Shown here: positions 1 through 5,348 of the stretch, piece after piece
Position numbering within the stretch: position 1 is the stretch's first letter
Layout of the letters: each line of letters opens with the position of its first letter
From: Thermoplasmatales archaeon
GTDB lineage: Archaea > Thermoplasmatota > Thermoplasmata > Thermoplasmatales > GCA-001856825
Length of the DNA stretch: 5,348 nt
NCBI GenBank assembly: GCA_014874235.1
Contig: JACWAC010000091.1
Location: forward strand, 1-5,348
Direction: 5' to 3'
The notes under the pieces: generated by a model
What the model saw: only the letters and a program-made list of their open reading frames with translations
The model's database searches: none
What the model was told of the DNA's origin: nothing
Program-made: the position numbers and the translations under genes

Positions 1-969
1 GAAGTTGTCGTTTACGCCGACTATGGACCCACTTTAGCACAGAAATACTTTAACGCGTTTACAAATGATACGGGCATAAAAGTGGTACCTGTCTATGGAG
101 CAATGGGCGATCTTGTTGGAAAGCTTGTTGCCTCTAAAGGGAGCGAAACTGCGGACGTTCTGTTCGGAGGAGCACCATCTGCATACATAACAGCTGCAAC
201 TCAGGGAGTATTCCAATCATTCACGCCTCCAAATATTGCAAACCAAAGTGCATATGTTGGAAATCACGTACTGTGGAGGGACTCAAACTGGTTATGGTAT
301 CCATTCACTTATGCTGCGCTCGGGATATCTGTAAACACAAATCTGGTCAATAATTCGTCTGTCCCTACAAGCTGGTACCAGCTTAGCCAACCTCAATTCA
401 AGGGAAAAATCGTGATGGAAAATCCCACAACATCTACTACAACTGGTCTAGGCTTCCTTTCCCTGGTGGCTCAGTATTACATGGCAAAATACGGTAACAC
501 AACAGGATGGACGATGTTCAAGTCCTACGTACAAGGTCTCCTAAACAACTCAGTTGTTCCATACCAGTCAGATGATGAAAACGCAGAAGTTGCAGTCGGG
601 CAAGGTACTGGCGGAATTACAATAGATTGGACATACATTCCAACACTCTATGCAACACAAAATGGTTATCCCCTTGTGCCTCATCTGATGAACAATACTA
701 TCCTCGGTCCTACGGCTATGGCTATGGTTAATGGATCACCCCATCAGTCCAATGCAAAGGCTTTCATCAACTGGGTCCTCTCGAAACAAGGACAGACTGA
801 AATCGGTTTAATATTCGACAAGCCCCCAATAATCCCTGGCGTTCCAATACCCGCCGGCTCATTCAGTATTGCTCAGATTGAACCCATTGCTTTCCCATAT
901 AACCAGACCTGGACTGCCGAAAACGCAAACAACATAACTGCAGTATTTGACCAATACGCAACGACTTGA
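1..969 (+). CDS. ABC transporter solute-binding protein, Fe(III)/AfuA-like family (5' truncated by window)
   Basis: This is an open frame from base 1 to TGA at 967-969, giving 322 residues. The protein captures a solute outside the membrane and hands it to the permease encoded just downstream. The visible part begins on the first beta strand of a type II periplasmic-binding fold (VVVYADYGPTLAQKYFNAF). Family hallmarks follow: ADVLFGG near residue 52, PTSWYQL (122-128), FKGKIVMENPTTSTTTG (133-149), and an AKAFINWVLSKQGQ block ending near 265. The secretion signal and any lipid or membrane anchor lie off the left edge; no C-terminal anchor is present. The segment where FbpA carries its two iron-binding tyrosines reads DWTY (209-212), so a classical ferric site is not evident. 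About ten N-x-S/T sequons suggest an extracellular archaeal glycoprotein. A GTG at 82 is internal and not the start. The family call is firm; the substrate is unknown (iron, phosphorylated sugar, thiamine and polyamine are all possible). Confidence 0.88.
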   Translation, partial: EVVVYADYGPTLAQKYFNAFTNDTGIKVVPVYGAMGDLVGKLVASKGSETADVLFGGAPSAYITAATQGVFQSFTPPNIANQSAYVGNHVLWRDSNWLWYPFTYAALGISVNTNLVNNSSVPTSWYQLSQPQFKGKIVMENPTTSTTTGLGFLSLVAQYYMAKYGNTTGWTMFKSYVQGLLNNSVVPYQSDDENAEVAVGQGTGGITIDWTYIPTLYATQNGYPLVPHLMNNTILGPTAMAMVNGSPHQSNAKAFINWVLSKQGQTEIGLIFDKPPIIPGVPIPAGSFSIAQIEPIAFPYNQTWTAENANNITAVFDQYATT

Positions 970-979
970 ATGTAGTACT

Positions 980-2629
980 ATGAATGCTAAAAAGGGATTT
1001 ATTAATATCTTATTTTATTTATTCTTAATTTTCTTCATTGTCCTTCCTCTCCTTAGTTTTATACTGACAAGTTTTTACAAACTCCCGATATCCATTTTTA
1101 ATTTCTCTAATCTCAAAAATATTATTGGAACATTCTCCTTTTCCAATTACCACTTATTCTTTTCTAACAGCTACTACGTGAAAGCACTAGATGATACACT
1201 TCTGCTCGGAGTTGCGGTAACTGCAGTCTCCTTAATCATATCTCTGCCTATTTCCTATGGGTTATCAAGGACTACGATGAAAGCAAAACAGGTCATAAGG
1301 TCATTACTAATGATGGGAATAGGTATCCCTGGTTTCATCCTGACATATGATTTCATAATACTTTCCACGAACTTTAGGCATCTTCCCTTTAATATATACT
1401 CATTCGAAGGTTTGTTAATTGTGATGTCACTGACGTCCGTACCATTCATGGTTATGTATGGTACCTTAGCTTTAGGAAACCTTGACCAGAGACTTATAGA
1501 ATCGGCAAGGGCAAATGGAGTATCTGAAATAAAGATATTTTTTAACATCATCCTTCCTCTGATTTTTCCAGGTTTTGCAGCAGGGATGATTATAGTCTTT
1601 CTTCTTGCAACCGGTTCCCTGTCTATACCGTTACTCCTTGCACCCACCAACTTCCCCATCATTACTGCTCTGGCCTACACTCAGTTATTTTCATTCTTCA
1701 GATGGGGGCTTGCGTCTGCAATGTTGGTACTCCTTCTGCTTGTCAACATAGTGGCAATAATCATCTATATGGCGGCAATAAGAAGGTCCAGTTCCACTAT
1801 AACAGGAAAGGGATTCAGAATCAAGTACAACGACAATAAGGCTGTTGTAATTGTTTTGACAATTTACTCTGCTGCAATAGCAATTCTTCCAATAATTGAA
1901 ATAGTAATTTTAGGATTGAGCGCCTTTTCATACAGGTGGATCGGAACGCTTACGCCAACATCATATACAACTCGCAATTTTGGGGACGCATTTGCAATAT
2001 ACCCATTTTCAATCTGGTCAACCGTCATCACGTGTTTATTTGCAGGATTTATAGCCGTTGCCATCTCTCTAATATCTACTTACGGCACTAGGACTGGCAC
2101 CATATATGGAAGAAAGGTCATTGATTTTATGGCAATGGTGATATTTGCTTTATCAAACGTAATGGTAGGTATAAGCTACCTAGCACTTTACAGCAACAGT
2201 GTTACTGGAATTATAGTCTCGGACCTGCCTGTCGCCATGATCATGGGGTACGTCTTTGCAAGGCTTGGGTACTCGATCAGGGCAGTCGGAATATCTCTTG
2301 ACTCTGTTTCTAACTCCCTTTTTGAAGCGGGAAAAATTATGCTAAAGAGTCGTTTTTCTAACCTGTTATATATAATAATCCCTCTAGCACTGCCTGGAAT
2401 AATTGAAGGATTTCTGCTGGTATTTGTAAGATCTTCTATAGACTACGCTTCAACTATCCTACTTGCTCCGCTCAACTGGTCAACTCTTGCACTTGCGTCA
2501 TTTAGCTTTATATCCACAGGAGAACTTGCACTTGGAGCTGCTCTGGCATTCATAATAATACTAATCACCCTGCCAATATCTTCTTATCTATACGTAATCA
2601 GGGGCAGGTCATTCAGGGAAGTGGTATAA
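980..2629 (+). CDS. ABC transporter permease, fused two-domain (FbpB/AfuB/ThiP-like)
   Basis: This 549-residue membrane protein forms the translocation channel of the importer. It is two homologous permease units in one chain, as in FbpB and ThiP, with about 12 hydrophobic segments. Examples lie at residues 8-31, 74-95, 106-128 and 144-166 in the first half, and the pattern repeats in the second. The cytoplasmic coupling (EAA) loop that contacts the ATPase is clear in half one: ESARANGVS starting at E174 and ending in LPLIFPG (192-198). The copy in half two, EAGKIMLKS from E449 to IPLALPG (467-473), has Leu at 455 where the conserved Gly is expected. ATG 980 is chosen because a hydrophobic helix follows directly and it sits 10 nt after the binding-protein stop, implying one transcript. 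An in-frame TTG at 947 would overlap the upstream gene and add 11 non-hydrophobic residues, so it is less likely. No Shine-Dalgarno sequence is visible. The family call is firm; the substrate is not known. Confidence 0.9.
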   Translation: MNAKKGFINILFYLFLIFFIVLPLLSFILTSFYKLPISIFNFSNLKNIIGTFSFSNYHLFFSNSYYVKALDDTLLLGVAVTAVSLIISLPISYGLSRTTMKAKQVIRSLLMMGIGIPGFILTYDFIILSTNFRHLPFNIYSFEGLLIVMSLTSVPFMVMYGTLALGNLDQRLIESARANGVSEIKIFFNIILPLIFPGFAAGMIIVFLLATGSLSIPLLLAPTNFPIITALAYTQLFSFFRWGLASAMLVLLLLVNIVAIIIYMAAIRRSSSTITGKGFRIKYNDNKAVVIVLTIYSAAIAILPIIEIVILGLSAFSYRWIGTLTPTSYTTRNFGDAFAIYPFSIWSTVITCLFAGFIAVAISLISTYGTRTGTIYGRKVIDFMAMVIFALSNVMVGISYLALYSNSVTGIIVSDLPVAMIMGYVFARLGYSIRAVGISLDSVSNSLFEAGKIMLKSRFSNLLYIIIPLALPGIIEGFLLVFVRSSIDYASTILLAPLNWSTLALASFSFISTGELALGAALAFIIILITLPISSYLYVIRGRSFREVV

Positions 2630-2643
2630 TCCGGAAATAAATT

Positions 2644-2663
2644 GTAATATATCTTATTTTTTT
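2644..2663 (+). terminator. Possible T-run terminator of the binding protein-permease operon
   Basis: An AT-rich stretch ends in seven consecutive T at 2657-2663 on the + strand, 28 bases after the permease stop. Archaeal RNA polymerase commonly terminates at U-tracts without a hairpin, and I see no hairpin here. The T-run is also the 3' end of the opposing ATPase gene, where it encodes its two terminal lysines. Termination here would limit antisense reading into that gene. No comparable T-run was seen for the minus-strand transcript in the short gap. Confidence 0.4.
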
Positions 2664-3721
2664 AGTGGGAACACCATTGTTTTTCCGGGATCAACGCTTA
2701 TTGTTACTTCCTCTCCAATTTCTCTCTTTTCTTTGTCGTCCTTAATGGTCAGAATAGTTCCGTCAGAAAGTTCCACTGCAGATAGTGACTCTCCTTTTGA
2801 AAATCGTTTTGCAATAAATTTGCCCTTTATGTAGCTCCTGTTATTGTCCGTATCTGAGATAGCCAGGGAGCCTGTCCTTATTATTACTTCAACTGGATTA
2901 CCTTCGCTTATCTTATCCATCATCTTTCCCTCCACCTGCATTCTTTCTTCTATCTTTACTTCCGCATATCCTTCGTCAGTGCCGGCAAGTTCGCCGTTGA
3001 TGACAAAATTTTCTCCGATGAATTTTGCCGTATTGTTTGATGATGGTTTGTAATATAGCTCGTCTGGATAACCGATTTGCTCTATTTTTCCTGAAAAGAT
3101 AAGTCCAATCCTGTCGCCTATCCTGTTTGCTTCTTCCTGATCATGAGTTACGAAAATTGTCGTTATTCCCAACTGCTTTACCATCTTCACAATCTCAAGG
3201 CTCAGTCCCTCCCTGATCTTTGCATCCAGGTTACTGAGAGGTTCGTCCATGAGCAGTATAGATGGGTTTGAAACAAGGGCCCTTCCGAGTGCAACTCTCT
3301 GCATCTCTCCTCCAGATAGTCTGTTAGGCCGCTCATCAATTTTTTTCTCTAGTCTCAGCAATTCGAGTACTTCCATTATTCTCTTATCTCTTCCCTCTTG
3401 GCTCATCTTAGAGCTTGATTTAAGGACAATCTCCAAATTTTGCTTGACGGACATATGTGGCCACAGTGCATAATCTTGAAACACCATCCCAATCTTTCTC
3501 TTTTGAGAGGTCAAATTCGTCACATCTTTATCTCCAAAGAAAATTCTGCCTCTGCTAGGTTTTTCAAGGCCTGCGATGACTCTAAGAAGAGAAGATTTTC
3601 CTGAGCCACTTGGGCCAATCAAGGCAAACAATTCTTTATCAAATATTTCCAAGTCTACATTATTTAGAATTTTTGTCTTATTGAGCGTTAGCTCTATGTT
3701 CTCAAGTCTTATAGAAACCAT
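2654..3721 (-). CDS. ABC transporter ATP-binding protein with TOBE-type C-terminal domain (FbpC/PotA-like)
   Basis: This 355-residue ATPase would power the importer by hydrolysing ATP on the cytoplasmic side. All nucleotide-binding motifs are present in order: Walker A GPSGSGKS (36-43), Q-loop Gln82 in VFQDYALWPH, signature LSGGE (135-139, Glu in place of the usual Gln), Walker B ILLMDEP (155-161), D-loop SNLDAK (163-168) and switch His193 in VTHDQEEA. Residues from about 238 onward form a beta-rich extension like the regulatory TOBE domain of the FbpC/PotA/MalK group, ending GEEVTISVDPGKTMVFPLKK. Length and layout are normal for that group. It is probably the partner of the permease at 980-2629, yet it is transcribed from the other strand, with stops 24 bp apart, so it needs its own promoter in 3722-3887. 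ATG at 3721 begins the usual strand (VSIRLENIEL), and no ribosome-binding site is obvious. Pairing with this permease is inferred from position and family match. Confidence 0.93.
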   Translation of the reverse strand: MVSIRLENIELTLNKTKILNNVDLEIFDKELFALIGPSGSGKSSLLRVIAGLEKPSRGRIFFGDKDVTNLTSQKRKIGMVFQDYALWPHMSVKQNLEIVLKSSSKMSQEGRDKRIMEVLELLRLEKKIDERPNRLSGGEMQRVALGRALVSNPSILLMDEPLSNLDAKIREGLSLEIVKMVKQLGITTIFVTHDQEEANRIGDRIGLIFSGKIEQIGYPDELYYKPSSNNTAKFIGENFVINGELAGTDEGYAEVKIEERMQVEGKMMDKISEGNPVEVIIRTGSLAISDTDNNRSYIKGKFIAKRFSKGESLSAVELSDGTILTIKDDKEKREIGEEVTISVDPGKTMVFPLKK

Positions 3722-3785
3722 TTAACTCTCGAATTGAGTCTTATGATTTCAAATTTGTGGGCTTTTCTGTCACTACCTCTTGTAA

Positions 3786-3838
3786 TTGTCGATCGTTTCT
3801 GAAAAATAGAAATTCGAATTAAGATTTACGGTCGACAA
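3786..3838. repeat. Inverted repeat, 10-bp arms with one mismatch, flanking a perfect 10-bp palindrome
   Basis: The left arm TTGTCGATCG is at 3786-3795 and the right arm CGGTCGACAA at 3829-3838. The reverse complement of the right arm is TTGTCGACCG, a 9 of 10 match. The arms are 43 bp apart centre to centre, close to four DNA turns. Between them lies the perfect palindrome AATTCGAATT (3811-3820), which is about 3.5 bp off the centre of the arms. The position upstream of the dehydrogenase promoter suggests paired operator sites for a dimeric regulator. That role is inferred; the symmetry is seen directly. Confidence 0.5.
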
Positions 3839-3842
3839 AATC

Positions 3843-3861
3843 GATAAAAAACTAATATTAC
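3843..3861 (+). promoter_or_regulatory. Candidate archaeal BRE/TATA element for the glycerol-3-phosphate dehydrogenase gene
   Basis: A purine-rich A-tract (3844-3851) followed by CTAATATTAC (3852-3861) resembles a BRE plus TATA box. Its centre is about 32 bp before ATG 3888. With the usual 24-27 bp spacing to the transcription start, the mRNA would begin only a few bases before the ATG, giving a nearly leaderless message. This fits the missing Shine-Dalgarno sequence. The ATCGAT palindrome at 3840-3845 touches its upstream edge, where a bound regulator could affect TBP/TFB loading. The call is based on sequence resemblance only. Confidence 0.45.
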
Positions 3862-3887
3862 AGTGCAATCCTGTTTTATTGAGTTCA

Positions 3888-5348
3888 ATGAAGGAAAAAA
3901 TAATAGACGAAAGGAAGAAAATAATTGAAAACTTAAAGTCGGGCATAGACGTGGCTGTCATTGGTGGAGGAATAACGGGAGCCGGAGTTTTGAATGTCCT
4001 TTCTTCTCAGAAACTAAGGGTAGCGTTGTTTGATGCAAACGACTTCGCATTTGGAACAAGCAGTCGATCCTCCAAACTCATTCATGGAGGGTTGAGGTAC
4101 TTAGCCAACGGCCAATTTTCTGTGGTTAGGGACTCAGTAAGAGAAAGAGACTTCCTATTGAAATTCCCAAACCTTGTAAAAAAGGAAGATTTTTTTATTC
4201 CAATCGATAACAATTCTTGGTCTAAGACCAAACTTAGGCTAGGTTTATGGATTTATTCCTTGTTTTCCAGGTCGATTAAGGCTAAATGGTACTCTCAAAG
4301 TGAAATAAATGAGAGATTCCCTGCCCTGAAGAAGACACCACAAAAGGGCGGATTCATTTATGCGGAAGGGGTAGTAGATGATGCAAGACTTGTTATTGAG
4401 AACATTCTTGCAGCCGAAAATAATGGTGCTTCAGCCCTGAACTATGCAGAAGTGATTAAGATTGATTACGACGGGAACACTGCAAAATCTATAATCATAA
4501 GAGATAAGATTCTTGACCAGGAATTTCAGGTTCCAGTGAAAATGATCGTTAACTCGGCAGGTCCATCGGTTGGAAAAATCCTTGAATACATGAAGGACAG
4601 ATATAGTGAAGTCAAAGAAATAATAGGGCATATCAAGCTCAGCAAGGGGGACCATATAATAGTAGGCAAGGAGGCACTGTCGATCAATACTGCGCTGGCC
4701 ATTCGTTCCCCGATTGACAAGCGACAGGTGTTTATAATACCTAGGGGAGAGGTCATAATTATAGGGACGACCGAAATTTTTTATGAAGGTGAGATTTCAA
4801 ATCCGCAACCATCTGAAAATGAGATTGAATATCTCATCGAATCTGTGAAAAATTATGTAAAAGATATATCTAGGACGGACGTGATAAATGCATACGCAGG
4901 ACTGAGACCGTTATTCAGTTCATCTAACAATCTTGGGAAGATCAGTAGAGAGTATAAGGTTGTAAAGACAGGCAATATTGTAAACATTTTGGGAGGAAAA
5001 ATAACCACCTACAGAACGGTAGCATTGAAGGTGTCGAAAATGGTATTCGATTCTTTCAAAATAAAGGGACTTCCAAACATAACACTCAAATATTCTGCAA
5101 GGACTGGTGAAGACGATAGGCAAATAGGTGAAATTTCTGGAGGTGACCAGGAAAAGGCAAAATTCTGCAAGGACATATTGGCCGAGCACGCTTATCACAT
5201 TGACGATATTCTCTGGAGAAGAGAAGGTGCGTTCATTTTCAACAACGATGCAGGTGTTTCGCTCATTGATAAATGCCTTGATGTCATGGGAAAAATCTTG
5301 GGTTATAGCCAGGAAGATCTAGAGAAGGAGAGAACGAGATATTTGCTG
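3888..5348 (+). CDS. glpD: FAD-dependent glycerol-3-phosphate dehydrogenase, GlpD/GlpA type (3' truncated by window)
   Basis: The frame runs 487 codons from ATG 3888 to the window edge without a stop. The enzyme oxidises sn-glycerol 3-phosphate to dihydroxyacetone phosphate, reducing FAD and passing electrons to the membrane quinone pool; it is usually membrane-associated. Family motifs are strong: FAD dinucleotide fold VIGGGITGAG (24-33) with ribose-binding Asp49, the diagnostic FGTSSRSSKLIHGGLRYL (55-72), VNSAGPS (221-227), AYAGLRPL (335-342) and GGKITTYR (369-376). A lysine-rich helix of about 18 residues precedes the FAD fold. The C-terminal part (ILWRREGAFIF through GYSQEDLEKERTRY) matches the end of the DAO_C domain, so only a few residues are probably missing. 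The stretch between GGD and this block looks some 40 residues shorter than I recall for bacterial GlpD. No Shine-Dalgarno sequence is seen, consistent with a leaderless start. An anaerobic GlpA-type subunit is the main alternative; glpB and glpC partners would lie outside the window. Confidence 0.92.
   Translation, partial: MKEKIIDERKKIIENLKSGIDVAVIGGGITGAGVLNVLSSQKLRVALFDANDFAFGTSSRSSKLIHGGLRYLANGQFSVVRDSVRERDFLLKFPNLVKKEDFFIPIDNNSWSKTKLRLGLWIYSLFSRSIKAKWYSQSEINERFPALKKTPQKGGFIYAEGVVDDARLVIENILAAENNGASALNYAEVIKIDYDGNTAKSIIIRDKILDQEFQVPVKMIVNSAGPSVGKILEYMKDRYSEVKEIIGHIKLSKGDHIIVGKEALSINTALAIRSPIDKRQVFIIPRGEVIIIGTTEIFYEGEISNPQPSENEIEYLIESVKNYVKDISRTDVINAYAGLRPLFSSSNNLGKISREYKVVKTGNIVNILGGKITTYRTVALKVSKMVFDSFKIKGLPNITLKYSARTGEDDRQIGEISGGDQEKAKFCKDILAEHAYHIDDILWRREGAFIFNNDAGVSLIDKCLDVMGKILGYSQEDLEKERTRYLL

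Larger units (their letters stand above)
3722..3887. promoter_or_regulatory. Divergent intergenic control region between ATPase and glycerol-3-phosphate dehydrogenase genes
   Basis: These 166 bp separate two start codons facing away from each other, so they must hold both promoters. The tetramer TCGA occurs five times (3729, 3789, 3814, 3832, 3841), four of them inside self-complementary hexamers: CGATCG 3790-3795, TTCGAA 3813-3818, GTCGAC 3831-3836 and ATCGAT 3840-3845. On the side towards the ATPase I see a short ACTC/GAGT inverted pair (3725-3739) and CAAATTTG (3750-3757), but no clear TATA box for the minus strand. No open frame in this stretch looks like a gene. Confidence 0.6.

Noticed and set aside
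82..84. GTG at 82 as the start of the binding-protein gene
   Set aside because: The same frame is open back to base 1 and encodes the conserved first strand and helix of the fold, so the gene starts outside the window.
947..979. TTG at 947 as the permease start
   Set aside because: It would overlap the binding-protein gene by 23 bases and add a polar stretch before the first membrane helix. ATG 980 gives a normal N terminus.
1255..1662. A 135-codon open frame on the minus strand opposite the permease
   Set aside because: It lies wholly inside the strongly supported permease gene, has no recognisable domain, and is the kind of antisense frame expected opposite hydrophobic coding DNA.
2844..3473. 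Plus-strand open frames opposite the ATPase gene
   Set aside because: They are antisense shadows of a gene with complete Walker A, signature and Walker B motifs.
3725..3739. ACTC/GAGT inverted pair just before the ATPase start, as a separate operator
   Set aside because: Four-base arms with a 7-base gap are too short to stand alone; it is mentioned only as part of the control region.
3773..3961. A 62-codon minus-strand frame spanning the intergenic region and the start of the dehydrogenase gene
   Set aside because: It overlaps the promoter and first codons of a real gene, has low-complexity composition and matches no known family I recognise.
4431..5322. Several 60-90 codon open frames on both strands inside the dehydrogenase gene
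   Set aside because: They are out of frame with a gene carrying unmistakable GlpD motifs and show no coding features of their own.

Overview
The window looks like chromosomal DNA from an acidophilic archaeon, most likely of the Thermoplasmatales type. This is an inference. It rests on moderately AT-rich coding DNA, frequent AGG/AGA arginine codons, no convincing Shine-Dalgarno sequence before any visible start, an archaeal-style TATA-like element close to the start of the last gene, and a secreted binding protein very rich in N-glycosylation sequons. There is no rRNA or other phylogenetic marker here, so the assignment stays tentative.

Layout. Bases 1-969 (+) are the 3' part of a periplasmic-type solute-binding protein gene; its start and signal/anchor segment lie to the left of the window. 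Bases 980-2629 (+) encode a fused two-domain ABC permease of the FbpB/AfuB/ThiP kind. Bases 2654-3721 (-) encode the matching FbpC/PotA-like ATPase with a C-terminal TOBE-type regulatory domain. It lies convergent to the permease, with only 24 bp between the two stop codons. Bases 3722-3887 form a divergent regulatory region with an unusual cluster of TCGA-centred palindromes and a 10-bp inverted repeat. Bases 3888-5348 (+) encode a GlpD/GlpA-type FAD-dependent glycerol-3-phosphate dehydrogenase, cut by the window edge probably only a few residues before its stop.

How they may work together. The first three genes supply every part of one importer: binding protein, permease dimer in a single chain, and ATPase. 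By family, the substrate would be Fe(III), a sugar phosphate or other phosphorylated solute, or thiamine/polyamine. The binding protein does not show the paired tyrosines of classical FbpA iron sites. Because the ATPase shares its upstream region with a glycerol-3-phosphate dehydrogenase, import of a glycerol-phosphate-like compound that is then oxidised to dihydroxyacetone phosphate is a testable idea, not a demonstrated one. No mobile element, CRISPR array, tRNA or rRNA was seen. I do not see a clearly undescribed system. The most interesting parts are the divergent control region, the split convergent transporter locus, the asymmetric EAA loops of the permease, and the apparently shortened C-terminal domain of the dehydrogenase.
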